DNA of 64,000 nucleotides, from assembly GCA_963575745.1 (NCBI GenBank), contig CAUYUJ010015837.1:664264-728263 (forward strand). The letters run 5' to 3'. The DNA comes from Prorocentrum cordatum. Taxonomy: Eukaryota > Sar > Dinophyceae > Prorocentrales > Prorocentraceae. Positions 10,676-22,734 of the stretch are shown piece after piece. Under the pieces are notes generated by a model. The model worked only from the letters and a program-made list of their open reading frames with translations, had not been told where the DNA came from and searched no databases. Each line of letters begins with the position of its first letter. Position 1 is the first letter of the stretch. A program made the translations under genes and the position numbers.

Positions 10676-11990
10676 GGAAAACCGGGGGGGGGTCACTACC
10701 GGTTCGAACCTCCCCCCCCCCTGAAAACCGGGGGGGGGGCACTACCGGTTCGAACCCCTCCCCCCCCCAGTCCATCATGAAAAGGGGGGGGGGTCACTAC
10801 CGGTTCGAACCCCCCCTCCCCCCCTCGAAAACCGGGGGGGTCACTACCGGTTCGAACCCCCCCCCCCTCCTCGAAAACAGGGGGGGGGTCACTAGGGGAC
10901 GCTGGGACAGCACAGTGGGACAGCGGCGGGGACAGTGGGGCAGTAGTGGGGACAGTGGGACAGTGGTGGGGACCGTGGGGAAAGTGGGGAGAGTGGGACC
11001 GTGGTGGGACAATGGTGGGGAGAGTGGGGGCATTGACACACTGGTCGGGGCACTGGTGGGGACAGCGGGGACAATGGTGGGAACAGTGGGGACAGTGGGA
11101 CAGTGGTGGGGACGGTGGTGGTGGGGACAGTGGTGTGGGGACAGTGGGAATGTGTTGGACACAGTGGGACAGTGGAGGGTACAGTGGTGGTGGGGACAGT
11201 GGTGAGGGCGGTGGCGAGGACGGCGGCGGGACAATGGGACAGAGGTACAGTGGGGACAGTGGTGGGGACAGTGGGGACAGTGGTGGGAATAGTGGGACAT
11301 CTCAGTGGGAAAGCGGAGGAGACAGTGGGACAGTGGGGACAGTGGGGACAGTCGGGCAGTGGTTCAGTGGTTGGGGCCGTGGAGAAAGTGGGGAGAGTGG
11401 AACCGTGGTGGGAACAGTGGTGGGGATAGTGGGGACAGCGCGACAGTGGTGGGGGCACTGGTGGGGACAGTAGGGACGGTGGTGGAACCAGTGGGGACAG
11501 TGGTGGTGAGGACAGTGGTGCTGGGGACAGCAGTGGGGGATGTGGGGTGGACGGTGGTAGGGACCGGGAGTCGTTTGCTGGCGGTGAGCGTGGGGCGGGG
11601 GGGGAGGGGTTCGAACCGGTTTCGAGGGGGGGGGGCTCGAACCGGTAGTGACCCCCCCCAGGTTTTCCGGAGGGGAGAATGGGGGGGGGTTCGAATCGGT
11701 AGTGACCCGCCTGCGGTTTTCTGGAGGGGGTGGGTTCGAACCAATAGTGACCTTCCTCTGGTTTTCTGGGGGGGGGGAGGGGTTCGAACCGGTAGTGACC
11801 CCCCCCCCCCAGTTTTCCGAGGGGGGGTGTCGAACCGGTAGTGACCCCCCCCTTGGTTTTCCGGAGGGGATGGGGGGGGGGGGTGTTAGGGGAGGGAGGT
11901 GGAGGGGGGTTCCAGGGGGGGGGATTTTCGGAGGGGGGGGGGCCCAGGGTTCCGGAGGAAGAGGGGGGGGAGTTTTCCATAGTAAAGCGG
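10676..11990. repeat. large foldback: G/C-run arms around a minisatellite
   Basis: The left arm (10676-10900) is four to five units of AAAACCGGGGGG plus GGTCACTACCGGTTCGAAC plus a C-run. The right arm (11596-11870) contains the same units in reverse orientation (GGTTCGAACCGGTAGTGACC, C-run, GGTTTTCC). Between them, 10900-11575 is a GTGGGGACAGTGG-type minisatellite. The whole could fold into a hairpin of about 200-bp imperfect arms. The GGTTCGAACC core resembles a tRNA B box, but no tRNA cloverleaf is present. The same core recurs once at 46163. Confidence 0.85.
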
Positions 11991-11994
11991 CGGT

Positions 11995-12270
11995 GGATCA
12001 CGCTTTCTCTTACATGCTGATCCTCTGAGGTGGGCGGGTCTGGATGAGACTCTGCTACTGCTGGTATGGCAGCAGTCCCTGCACGAAAGCGATATGCCAT
12101 TGCTTGTCTGTCCTGATTGAGCTTGTCCCTCGCGGTCGTTCTCTGCGATCTGTCTCGGCGCCTTCAGGAGTAAGGCTTGCCACATTCACAGAACCAGTGC
12201 CACGGATTGAAATGTTTTCCGCGTTGGCACAACATTTTTTCCCTGTGCGGCCATATTTTGCCTTGGTCTG
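11995..12270. other. no gene recognised
   Basis: This is a short unique-looking stretch between the foldback and the first composite repeat. Frames are short on both strands and nothing is recognisable. Confidence 0.4.
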
Positions 12271-12275
12271 ATTCA

Positions 12276-15120
12276 TGTTCCCGGAAAGGGCGTAGGCCCG
12301 GGGTTCTCTTTTCGCTGTTTACCCCCGCCTCGACGGCTGCATGGCCAGCGAATTAATTTGCGAGAAATAACGGGGTCGAGCAGGGGCGGCGAATTAAGTA
12401 TTGAGGATGTCCCGAGCGAAACGCTTGTGCTGCAGAAGTTGCTGAGGATGTCTCGAGCGACACGCTTGTGTTGTGCTGTAGATGTTCTTCTCCTGGGGGC
12501 AAGAATTCAGAGGATCTCTCAAGTGAAATGCTTGTATTCACGTGCCCAGGTCGAGAGAATGTCTCGAGCGAGACGCTTGGTTTCACGCGTCCAGGTTGCC
12601 CAGACAGATGTCTACCATGAGGAATTGTTGAGGATGACTCGAGCGAGACGCTTGTTTTCACGCGTCCAGGTCGCCCAGGCAGATGTCTAGCATGATGATG
12701 TGTTGAGGAAGTATTGATCGAGACGCTTGTTTGCACGTGTCGAGGTTGCCCAGGCGGATGGCTAGCATGAGGATGTGTTGAGAATGTCTTGAGTGGCACG
12801 CTTGTTTTCACGTGTCCAGGTCGCCCAGGCACGCCCCTCGGCACGGTACATCAAGATCGATACACTCAGCATCGCACTTTGGTACCTCTGTGGCGCGTCC
12901 CGTGGCGAGTCCCCCTGGCACGTCGCGCGGCGCGTCCCCTGGCACGTCCCGTGGCACGTCCATTGGCACGTTTGGTAGCGCGTCCCCTTGGCACGTCCCG
13001 CGGTGCGTCCCCATGGCACGTCCCCTGGCATGTCGCCTGGCGCGACCCTTTGGACGAGCCGCGGCGTGTCCCACTGGCATGTCCCCCTGCCAAGTAGCTC
13101 TGGGGCAGCTTCTATGTGCTCAGGCAGTTCGAGCTCAAGATCCAGATCAGTTCGGTCAGGACTCTGATGCAGAGGAGGACTTGACTATAGAGCACAGTCG
13201 CGGCATGGCACATCGCAATTCAGCACAGCGCAGCACAGCACAGCCCTCGGCACGGTACATCAAAATCGATACATTCAGCGTTGCAACCTGGCACGTTCCC
13301 TGGCACGTTCCGTGGCGCGTCCCGTGGCGAGTCCCCCTGGCACGTCGCGCGGTGCGTCCCCTGGCATGTCCCGTGGCACGTCCATTGGAACGTTCGGTAG
13401 CGCGTCCCCTTGGCACTTCCCGCGGTGCGTCCCCATGGCACGTCCCCTGGCACGTCGCCTGGCGCGTCCCTTGGGACGTTCCGCGGCGCGTCCCACTTGC
13501 ATGTTCCCCTGTCAATTAGCTCTGGGGCAGCTTCTATGTGCTCAGGCAGCTCGAGCTCAAGATCCAGATCAGTTCGGTCAGGACTGGGATGCAAAGGAGG
13601 ACTCGCTCCACAATGCCATAGAGCACAATCGCGGCATGGCACATCACAATTCAGCACAGCGCAGCACAGCACAGCCCTCGGCACGGTACATCAAGATCGA
13701 TACACTCAGCATTGAATTTGCCCGTCGCCCAATCAGGTGTTTTGAAACGTTGCCTCTCCTTGCATTTCTATATTCCTTTCCAGGTTCGTGGGTCGATCCT
13801 GTTTTTTCCCGGAAAGGGCGAAGGCCCAGGGTTCTCTTTTAGTGGGTTTACCCCAGTGTTTGACTTGGGGTGGGCCGGCGAATTTCTTTTGCGATGAATA
13901 TCGAGGTCGAGGTGGGCCGGCGAATTAAAAATTGAGGATGTCCTTAGCGAAACGCTTGTTTTTTCAGACTGTGTTGAGGATGTCTCGAGCGAAACGCTTG
14001 TTTTGTGTTATAGGTTGTCCTCTCCTGGGGACCAGAATTCAGAGGATCTCTGAAGTGAAATGCTTGTTTTCTCGTGCCCAAGTCTTGGGGATTTCTCGAG
14101 CGAGACGCTTGGTTTCACGCCTCCAGGTTGCCCGGGCAGAGGTCTAGCGCCGGGATTTGTTGAGGATGTCTCGAGCGAGACGCTTAGATTCACGCGTCTT
14201 CGTCACCCAGGCGGATGTCTAGCATGAGGATGTGTTGACGAAGTCTCGATCGAGATGCTTGTTTGCACGTGTCCAGGTTGCCCAGGCGGATGCCTAGCAT
14301 GAGGATGTGTTGGGAATTGTTCGAGAGATACGCTTGTTTGCCCGTGTCTAGGTCGCCCAGGTGGATGATGAAGATGTGTTGAGGATAACTCGAGCGAGAC
14401 GTTTGCTTTCACGTGTACAGGTTGCCCAGGCGGATGTCTAGCGAAACGCTTGTTTTCACGTGTCCAGGTCGCTCAGGCGGATGTCTAGCATGAGGATTTT
14501 GACAGGATGTCTCGAGCGAAACGCTTGTCCCCAGCACGTTCCGTAGCGCGCCCCCTTGGCACGTCCCGCGGTGCGTCCCCATGGCACGTCCCCTGGCACG
14601 TCCCCTGGCGCGTCCCTTGAGACGTTCCGCGGCGCGTCCTCCTGGCATGTCCCACTGTCAATTAGCTCTGGGGCAGCTACTATGTGTTCTGGCAGCTCGA
14701 GCTTACGATTCAGATCAGTTCGGTCAGGACTCGGATGCAAAGGAGGACTCGCTCCACAACGCTATAGAGCACAATCGCGGCATGGCACATCGCAATTCAG
14801 CACGGTGCAGCACAGCACAGCACAGACTTCGGCACGGTACATCAAGCTCGATACACTCAGCATTGCAACCTGGCACGTTCCTTGGCACGTTCCGTGGCGA
14901 GTCCCCCTGGCACGTCGCGCGGCGCGTCCCCGGCACGTCCCGTGGCACGTCCATTGGCACGTTCCGTAGCACGTCCCCTCGGCACGTCCCGCTGTGCGTC
15001 TTCGTGGCACGTCTCTTGGCACGTCGCCTGGCGCGTCCCTTGGAACGTCGCCCAATCAGGTGTCTTTGAAACGTTGCCATGCCTTACATGTCTAGATTCC
15101 TTTCCAGGTTCGTGGGTCTT
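12276..15120 (+). repeat. composite repeat, locus 1 (two consecutive units)
   Basis: The order is head A (CCCGGAAAGGGCG..GGTTCTCTTTT..GGCGAATTAA, 12276-12400), 75-bp satellite B (12400-12830), partial tail, short array C of GGCACGTCCC/GGCGCGTCCC (12880-13095), tail D (CAATTAGCTCTGGGGCAGCT to ACACTCAGCATTGCA, about 13095-13275), C again (13290-13500), D (13510-13712), head A (13713-13935), B (13935-14520), C (14530-14655), D (14657-14865), C (14868-15050) and a truncated A. The same modules in the same order recur at 17.3, 19.5 and 43.1 kb, all in the same orientation. It encodes no recognisable protein. Confidence 0.85.
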
Positions 15121-15330
15121 TCATGTTTGGTTTCCGACTGTGTAGAATGACACGTGGGAAAGTTCGTTTTGCTCGCTGCCTCCTGTGCCACGGAGGTTTT
15201 TTCCGATACAAAAACGTAATGAGTGATAGAGAGATGTGCGGCCTGCTGAGGCAGCTCTGGGTTGGAACGGAATGCGGAGTGTGAGTGTCTCTGCCTCAAT
15301 CCCCCCGCCCTCGGCCAAACGCATTCCGTG

Positions 15331-15383
15331 CGTCTTCTCTTTCTCTTCCTTCTTCTCGTCCTTCACCTCGCCCGTCGTACCAG
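15331..15383 (+). promoter_or_regulatory. candidate spliced-leader acceptor of the DGK gene
   Basis: A pyrimidine tract (CTTCTCTTTCTCTTCCTTCT and following bases) ends in TACCAG at 15383, 80 nt before the ATG at 15464. Dinoflagellate mRNAs are generally trans-spliced to a 22-nt leader at such acceptors, so this is the likely 5' end of the transcript. A second option is TTTCTAG at 15431. Confidence 0.4.
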
Positions 15384-15463
15384 CCTGCTGCAAGGGCTCT
15401 CTCAAAAGATAGGCGTGCCTTTGCGTTTCTAGTCAGGCGTGTTGCTGGGCAACTCTCCAAGCC

Positions 15464-18400
15464 ATGGGATCAGAGGGGCCTCCTTCGCTAGACGGCCAGA
15501 CCGACCCGTCGTCTGACAGACGCGTGGAAATTGTCGTGATAGTGAACCCTACGTCTGGCGGCAACGTTGCCGGCGAGTTCCTCAAGCTGCCTGCCGGCGG
15601 CCTTGAGATGGACGCGCTTGGCGGCAGAAGGAAAGTTCGCATCTCCAGTTACTCGATCTTAGACCCAGGCAAGGTCGGCTTCTTGCACTTGGCCGAGGCA
15701 GTCATGAGGTTGAAGACCGACGAGCACGTGTGCTGCATTGTTGCTGGGGGTGACGGCACTGTGATGTGGGTGATCGAGGAGATGTTCAAGCATGGCATCG
15801 ACGTCGATCGAGTGACTTTGGGCACCACGCCTTTCGGCACTGGCAACGACTTCTCGAACGTGACCGGCTGGGGCACGCGTGGGCCAAGCCCAGGATTCCT
15901 CAAGGAGAACAGTGGGTTCTCCGGCATGAGGCGATACGTCGACGCTTGGTTGCAGGCCGAGCAGCGTCCGTACGACATTTGGGAGACGTCCATGCGCACC
16001 ATGGCGTCCGAAAAGGCTGGCTTCGAATTCATCCAAGATGGGCGTAAGGTATGCACCGATAAGCACATAGAGCGGCATGGCATCAGGCGGCTGGGCGATG
16101 GCAGCTTGGAGATGTCCAAGTATGTCTGCAACTACTTCAGCGTAGGCCTCGACGCGCGCGTGGGCGTCGGGTTCGATAAACTCCGGGCGAAGAGCCAGGT
16201 CATCAACAAGGGCGTCTACGCATTGGAGGGGGCCAAAAAACTCCTATTCAAGAAGAAGGGCGTCATCGGGAATGTCGTGGACAGCCTTGTGGAGCTGCAG
16301 TCCGACACGTTGCTCGATCGCGCCGCGGAGGGTCACAAGAAAGACGAGCGGGCGGTCGTTTTCAAGGCAGGCCGACAAGACGACGGTGATGACAAGAAGC
16401 TCGTGGGAAACCCGGTGTCCTTGATATTCATGAACATCCCGAGCATCGCCGGCGGGCTGGACATCTGGAAGTGGTCCAAGAGCAGGATGGGCATCAGCGG
16501 CCCGAGCGACCTGCTCAAGTGCCCGCAGGACCTCGGAGACGGAAGGCTACCCCGTGCACCTCTGCGGGGGCTCGTCGCGGCCAGAATCTCCTTGGTTGAA
16601 TCCGGCCATGGCGACGGGAGGCGTCCTGGGGGCTCAAAGAGAGCGCGCAGCTCGCCACAGCTCGGATGCTCTGGCACGCGGGAACGTATCCGCATCCATG
16701 GCCTCGCGGGCTGGCCACGCTGGGCCGCGGCCCCGTGGGCACGGGGCGCCTCACTCACAGCTGCCCCGCGCGGAGCGCGTCCGCACGACCGCGCATCCAC
16801 GGGCTCGCGCCCCAGAGCCCAGACCGCGAGGGCGCTGATCTGTGCACACGCCCGCCGCTCGCGATCACCATCGATCCTCGAACCTCGAGCCGCCCCGCCC
16901 TTCTTGCTCCGCAGGACTTCGGCGACGGCAAGCTCGAGTGCATCGCCTACCGCACCGGCATCGGCTTCTACCTCGAGCAGCTGCGGTCCCCCGCGACTGT
17001 CAGCGGCAGGGGGCACCGCATCTACCAGGGCGCGGAGCCGCTGAGGCTGAAGTTTAAGAACCCGAGCGATGCGGAGTTCGTGAAGGTCGCCGTGAGACGA
17101 GGGACAACAAAGCTGCGTAAACCTGAGCTTTCGGAGTTTCGCGCGGGTTTCCTGGATCGGCGGCTGGGCCCCCCTTGCGGCGCCTCCCGCGTCGCCCCTG
17201 GCGCGCTCCGCGCGTGAGGAAGGGGTGTGGATCCGCGTGGACCCTCGAACGTGTTTATGTGTGTGTGTGTGTGTGTGTGTTAAGGATTTGTTTGTTTCTG
17301 TTGTTCATGTGCTTGTTCCCGGTAAGGGCGCCGGCCCAGGGTTCTCTTTTAGAGGTTTTATTCCCGGGGGCGACTTGGGACGGGCCAGCATTTTTTGTTA
17401 TTTCGGTGATTAACGAGGTCGAGACGGGCCAGCGAATTAACAATTGAGGAGGCCCCGAATGAAACGCTGGTTCTTGAAATTCCGACCGATAAAACGCAAG
17501 ATAAGTAAGCATTTTCGTTTGTTGCGGATGTGTCAACATAAACGCTTGTTTTGCGGAATCTGTTGAGGACGTCTCGAGCGAAACATTTGTTTTGTGCTTT
17601 AGGACGTTCCTCTCCTGGGGACCAGAATTCAGAGGATGTCTCAGGTGAAATGCTTGTTTTCACGTGCCTCGGTTTTGAGGATGTCTCGAGCGAGACGCTT
17701 CGAGGATGTCTCGAGCGAAACACTTGTTTTGCAGAACTCGAGCGGCCTGGGCGCCCCAGGATGCCGAGGTGGTTCTGGGAGCTCGAACACCGTAATTTTC
17801 TAAGGAACGTAGCCCTGTGAGGGCAGACGCAACGTAATTCACGAGGGAGCGCAGCCCTGGGAGCGTGGACGCAGCGTAGTTTATGAGGGACCGTAGCTCA
17901 TGGAGAGCGGAAGCAGCGTGATTTACTGGGGAACGTGGCCCTGGGAGCGCGGGCACATAATAATTTACGGTGGATCCTGGCCCTGGGAGTGCGGACGCAG
18001 CGTAATTTCCGATAGGTCGTGGCCCTGGGAGCGCGGACGCAGCGTAATTTATTAGGGATCGCGGCCTTGGGGGGAGGACGCAGCGTAATTTACTAGGGAA
18101 CGTGGCCCTGGGAGCGCGGACGCAGCATAATTCCTGAAGGAGCGCTGCCCTGGGAGCGCCGACGCAGCGTAACTGATGTAATTTACTATGAATCGTGCCC
18201 CTGGGAGCGCGGACGCAGCGTAATTTACGATAGCTCGTGGCCCTGGGAGCGCGGACGCAGCGTAATGTATTAGGGATCGCGGCCCTGGGGGGGCGGACAC
18301 AGTGTAATTTATTAGGGAACGTGGCCCAAGGAGCGCGGACGAAGGGTAATTCAAAAAGGAGCGCTGCCCTGGGAGTGCGGACGCAGTGTAGTTTACGAGG

Positions 18401-19390
18401 GATCGTGGCCCAGGGAGCGCGGACGCAGCGTAATTCACGGGGGATCGTGGCCTCGGGAGCAGCGTCATTTGCGATGTGGCGCGTTCTCTGGCACGTTCCC
18501 TGGTGGGTCGCCTGGCACGTTCCCTGGCACGTTCCGTGGCGCGTCCCGTGGCGAGTCCCCCTGGCACGTGGCGCGGCGCGTCCCCTGGCACGTCCCGTGG
18601 CACGTCCATTGGCACGTTCGGTAGCGCGTCCCATTGGCACGTCCCGCAGTGCGTCCCCGTGGCACGTCCCCTGGCACGTCCCCTGGCGCGTCCCTTGAGA
18701 CGTTCCGCGGCGCGTCCTCCTGGCATTTCCCCGTGTCAATTAGCTCTGGTGCAGCTACTGTGTGCTCAGGCAGCTCGAACTTAAGATCTAGATCAGTTCG
18801 GTCAGGACTCGGATGCAGAGGAGGACTGGATCCACAACGCTATAGAGCACAATCGCGGCATGGCACATCACAATTCAGCACAGCGCAGCACAGCACAGCC
18901 CTCGGCACGGTACATCAAGATCGATACACTCAGCATTGCATGTGCCCATCGCCCAATCTGGTGTCTTTGAACAATCTGCGATGCTATAAATTTCCTGAAT
19001 GTCTTTCCGGGTTCGTGGGTCGATCATGTTTTTGAAGAACAGTAGCCCTATTATTGTGAAAAGGGGTCTTGGATGAGGGGGGGGCTTGGATGTTGTTCTC
19101 CAGCTTCAAGCTCCCCTGAGCTTCCCCAGGCCCCATGGCCGAGAAGAAGCCACTCAGAGCGAAACGCCGGTCCCAGGGAAAACCTCGGGGTCCAGAACCT
19201 GTTTCCATCAGGACCCTTTTCATCCATGCCAGCGAAGGGAACGTCGCACTGCAAGGGCCGGACGTACATGCAGGTAGACGGTGAGTTCTTCATCGTGTAC
19301 GAGCCCCATAGCTTGGTTGTCAAGCACCATGCGAAGGTGCGGGTGCTTGTGAACATGTCCAGCACGATCAGCTGCTTTGGAGCTGCTTGA
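15464..19390 (+). CDS. diacylglycerol kinase (3 exons)
   Basis: This enzyme would phosphorylate diacylglycerol to phosphatidic acid with ATP in lipid signalling. Exons are 15464-16528, 16915-17085 and 19256-19390, all joined in phase 0, giving 456 aa. The DGK catalytic domain starts at residue 22 with IVVIVNPTSGG. VAGGDGTVMWV is the glycine-rich GGDGT nucleotide motif, and PFGTGNDFSN follows. The accessory domain contains NYFSVGLDARV, NIPSIAGGLDIW and, from exon 2, DFGDGKLECIAYRTG. Exon 3 supplies the family's C-terminal strand pair, with YMQVDGEFFIV followed by HHAKVRVLVN. No C1, EF-hand or membrane segment is present, so it is a short soluble form. Donors are CAG|GA and AAG|GT, both with AG|G acceptors. 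The start is the first ATG in the frame, in good context (GCCATGG). Without splicing, exon 1 stays open into intron 1, but the conserved QDFGDGKL would then be broken. Confidence 0.85.
16529..16914 (+). other. DGK intron 1 (GA-AG) with duplicated exon edge
   Basis: The intron is 386 nt. Its first 21 bases (GACCTCGGAGACGGAAGGCT and one more) are a diverged copy of the first bases of the next exon (GACTTCGGCGACGGCAAGCT), both preceded by GCAG. Splicing at CAG|GAC to CAG|GAC restores the conserved accessory-domain motif in frame. Confidence 0.7.
17113..17165 (+). repeat. dispersed 45-bp motif
   Basis: It reads GCGTAAACCTGAGCTTTCGG then AGTTTCGCGCGGGTTTCCTG then GATCGGCGG. Close copies are at 30733-30785 (+) and 3850-3893 (-), with a weaker one at 6193. 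It starts 27 nt inside DGK intron 2. It has no internal symmetry, so it may be a transposon end or a conserved piece of a SINE-like element. Confidence 0.65.
17790..18470. repeat. 42-bp satellite inside DGK intron 2
   Basis: About 16 units of a 42-bp repeat: GCGTAATTTA, GGGATCGTGGCCCTGGGAG, CGCGGACGCA. Successive GACGCAGCG motifs near 17826, 17868 and 17910 give the period. It is absent from the other composite-repeat loci, so it expanded only here. Confidence 0.8.
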
Positions 19391-19544
19391 CTCCTCCTTC
19401 TCCTCACTCCTCGTCGCCGTGGAGTCCTCGTTTTCCAGCCCCGTTGCATTCCGTGGATGTCAGTCGTTTTTATTCCCCCTGCCGCGCTGGTCTCTCTAGA
19501 TGAGAGCTACCTGTGTTGCAGGACGCAGCGTCGCTACGTACACA

Positions 19545-21700
19545 GAATTTGTTTTTCCGGAAAGGGCCTGGGCCCAGGGTTCTTTTTTAGATGGTTTCCC
19601 CCCCGGCCTCGACTTCCGTAGGGCCGGAGAATTGAATCTGCGATGAATAACGAGGTCGCGTAGGGCCGGCGAATTGAAAAGTTGAGCATGTCCTTGGCGA
19701 AACGCCGATCGATCAATCACAAGGTAGAGTACGCATTTTCGTTTGTTGCGGATTTCTCTAGCGAAACGCTGGTTTTGCATAATGTGTTGAGGGTGTCTCG
19801 AGCGAAACGCTTTTTTTGTGCTATAGATTGTTCTTTTCCTGGGGCCCAGAATTCAGAGGATGTCTCAGGTGAACTGCATGTTTTCACGTGCCCAGGTCAT
19901 GAGGATGTCTCGAGCGAGACGCTTGGTTTCACGCCTCCAGGTTGCCCCACCAGATGTCTAGCATCAGGATTTGTTGTTATGCCTCGAGAAAGACGCTTGT
20001 TTTCGCGTGTCCAGGTCGCCCAGGCGGATGTCTATCATGAAGATGTGTTGAGGATGTCTCGAGCGAAACGCTTGGTTTCACGTGTCCAGGTCGCCCAGGG
20101 GGATGTTTATCATGAGGCTTTGTTGGGGATGTCTCGAAAGAGAGACGCTTGTTTTCACGTGGCCAGGTCGCCCAGGCGGATGTCTAGCATCATGAGTTCT
20201 TGAGAAGGTCTCAAGCGAAACGCTTGTTTTCACGTGTCCAGGCCGCCCAGGCGGATGTCTAGCATGAAGATGTGTTGAGGATGACTCGAGCGAGACGCTT
20301 GCTTTCACGTGTCCAGGCCGCCCAGGCGGATGTCTAGCATGAAGATGTGTTGAGGATGACTCGAGCGAGACGCTTGCTTTCACGTGTCCAGGCCGCCCAG
20401 GCGGATGTCTAGCATGAAGATGTGTTGAGGATATCTCGAGCGAAACGCTTGGTTTCACGTGTCCAGGCCGCCCAGGCGGATGTCTAGCATCAGGATGTGT
20501 TGAGGATGTCTCGAGAGAGACGCTTGCTTTCGCACGCCCAGGTCGCCCAGGCTGATGTAGCATGGAGACGTGTTGAGGAAACGCTTGTTTTCACGTGTCC
20601 AGGTCACCCAGGCGGATGTTAAGATGAGAAGGTGTTGAGGATGTCTCGGGAGTCACGTGTCCAGGTCGCCCAGGCGGATGTCTAGCATGAGGATGTTTTG
20701 AGGATGTGTTGAGCGACACCGTTGTTTTCGCGTGTCCAGGTCGCCCACGCGGATGTCTAGCATCAGGATGTGTTGAGGTTGTCTCGAGCGCGACGCTTGT
20801 TTTCATGTGTCCAGGTCGCTCAGGCAGATGTCTATCATGAGGAGGTGTTGAGAACGTCTCGAGCGAGACGCTTGGTTTCACGTGTCCAGATCGCCCAGGC
20901 GGATGTCTAACATCATGCGGATTTGTTGAGGATCTCTCGAGCGAAACGCTTGTCGCAGTAGAGTGCTGCGCAGTCCAACCCCGCCCGTCCGTAGGGGCGC
21001 CCCTTGGCGCCCTGGCGCGCACCCTGGTGCGTCCCTTGCGACGCTCTGGCGTGACGTGCCCTGGCACATACCCTAGCACGCCACTTGGCGTGGCACGTTC
21101 CCTGGCTCGTCCTCCGTAGGGGTTCCTTGCTCGTCCTCAGGCGTTTACCCTGCCCGTTCCGTGGCGGCCCCCTTGCAGCGTCCCTTGGCATGATGTCCTC
21201 TGGCCGCCCCATGGCACGCGCTTTGGCACGTCCCGTGGCAGGTCCCTGACACGTCCAGGGCACGTCCCCTGATGCGTCCTCTGACACGTCCCCTGGCGCA
21301 TCCCCTATTGCACCCCTGGCACATCCTGTGGCGCGTCCGTGAGCCTGTGCCACGTGTCGTCTCGCTCCTTGTTGGAGCTGAGTCGGATTTTGAGGTTGAC
21401 ATGATTGAACGTCCTCCACGTTTCTACTTCAACTAGTTCTGGGGCGGCTATTGTATGCTCAGGCAGCTCGAGCTGAAGATCCAGATCAGTTCGGTCAGGG
21501 CTCGAATGCTAAGGAGGACTCGACCCACAACGCTATAGAGCACAATCGCGGCATGGCACATCGCAGTTCAGCACGGCAACACGGTACATCAAGATCGATC
21601 GATTCAGCATTGCATTTGCCCGTCGACCAATCAGGAGTCTTGAACACGTTACTATGCTTCACATTTCTGTATCCCTTTCCGGGTTCGTGGGTCGATCATG
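19545..21700 (+). repeat. composite repeat, locus 3, longest 75-bp satellite block
   Basis: Head A is at 19545-19685, the 75-bp satellite at 19690-20955 (about 17 units), array C at 20970-21350, tail D at 21430-21610 and the next head at 21615-21700. The period is exact in the best part: CGAGCGAGACG starts at 20287 and 20362 and its variant at 20437. The unit reads GAGGATGTCTCGAGCGAGAC, GCTTGGTTTCACGTGTCCAG, GTCGCCCAGGCGGATGTCTA, GCATGAGGATGTGTT. As 75 is divisible by 3, the minus strand stays open as a 25-residue repeat; I treat that as a by-product. Confidence 0.9.
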
Positions 21701-21709
21701 TTGCCCGCG

Positions 21710-22600
21710 TTGTGTCGCTTGTGTTTCACATAGGTGTGCTATGTCTAATACGATGCTTGTTTCTTTACGCGCTGAGATGGTTGCCAAGCTCTTCGCCAAC
21801 TGAGCTGGACTGTATCTGTGTGCCTGTCATAATTCAGACAGCGTTGGCACCCCAAATTGCTCTCCACCGTCAGGTGCTTCAGACTGCAGAAGCGGCGACG
21901 GCAGCAGGGGTGTTGTGTGCGGAAGGTCCTCCACAAGCCAGGATCTTCCTCAGACCCGAGCCACTCCTCTGCCGCGGCAGGGATGCTCTGAGATGTCAGG
22001 TTTCTCTGCCCGCACGCTGGATCCCTGGAGCGAGCAGCTGCAGGCACGGATGCCATCTGTATGCTCCTGGGGGCACAGCGGCTGTGGTGCCTCTGAGACA
22101 GCTCCCCACCCGCCAACGCGCGCACAGGTGTTTCGGCGGAGGCCCAGAGACGCGCCGCTCACGGGAGCAGTCGTCGCTCGCTGGCTGAAAAGAGTTCGGC
22201 ATGAGCAGCGGCATCACTGCGCGTCGCACTCCTTGCGTCGAGCCCGCGGCGCGACCTCATTCCAGCTTGCAGCGGCTCCTGTTCTCGCTTCAGGTGTTCC
22301 CGAAGGCCTCAAGAGGCCCAACCCGACACGGACCACATCCTCCGACATGGGCCCGCGACTTCCGGGGCCCTCCCTCCTCGCTGGAGGCAAGCGGTGGGTC
22401 CAATGCCGGCAGTGGGTAAACCTTGGCTCAGGCAGCCCACGGCGCGCGGGCGGCTCACCTTCGAGCGCGGCGCTAGTGCGCGCGCTCGAGCGCGCGCCTT
22501 CGTCCACCACCACCGCGTGCGAGGCTACCCGCGGCCGCCGCCATGGCTGCGGGTGCCTGGTCGGCTGGAGCGGGGCGGAGGGATCTTAAAGTACCCCCTC
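21710..22600. other. unrecognised sequence with overlapping open frames
   Basis: Open frames of 70-245 codons exist on both strands. A minus-strand frame (21745-22125) has a CCRRRFCSLKHLTV stretch that faintly suggests a Cys/His motif, and a plus-strand frame continues to 22589. None has a family signature and the codon usage does not favour one frame. I leave it unassigned. Confidence 0.3.
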
Positions 22601-22734
22601 CCCGTCCTTTCCCTCCCGCTCTGTGGGGCAGGAGGAAAGGGGAAAGGAGGAGGAGGAGGAGGAATAACCCCAGGCCTGCTAATCTTTTTTTGTTGTATTT
22701 GTCCACCGCGGTCTCATCCTCATCGAGAGTTCGA

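Larger units (their letters stand above)
17086..19255 (+). other. DGK intron 2 (GT-AG), filled by a composite repeat
   Basis: This 2170-nt intron has donor AAG|GTCGCC and acceptor GCAAG|GGC. It holds the dispersed 45-bp motif (17113-17165), a (GT)n run (17258-17280), head A (about 17310-17440), a short 75-bp satellite block (17445-17740), a 42-bp satellite (17790-18470, unit with GCGTAATTTA and GCGCGGACGCA), array C (18475-18735), tail D (18736-18945) and the start of another head. Confidence 0.75.

Noticed and set aside
10690-11860. tRNA genes suggested by GGTTCGAACC boxes
   Set aside because: No acceptor stem, D arm or anticodon arm can be formed; the boxes are part of a repeated palindromic unit.
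15649-17016. Minus-strand ORFs opposite the DGK exons
   Set aside because: They are shadows of a GC-rich coding region whose plus strand has clear kinase motifs.
20078-20563. Minus-strand protein of 25-residue repeats over the 75-bp satellite (also at 12353, 14203 and 43499)
   Set aside because: The 75-bp period is divisible by three, so one stop-free frame stays open automatically; units vary freely and the arrays lie in repeats and an intron.
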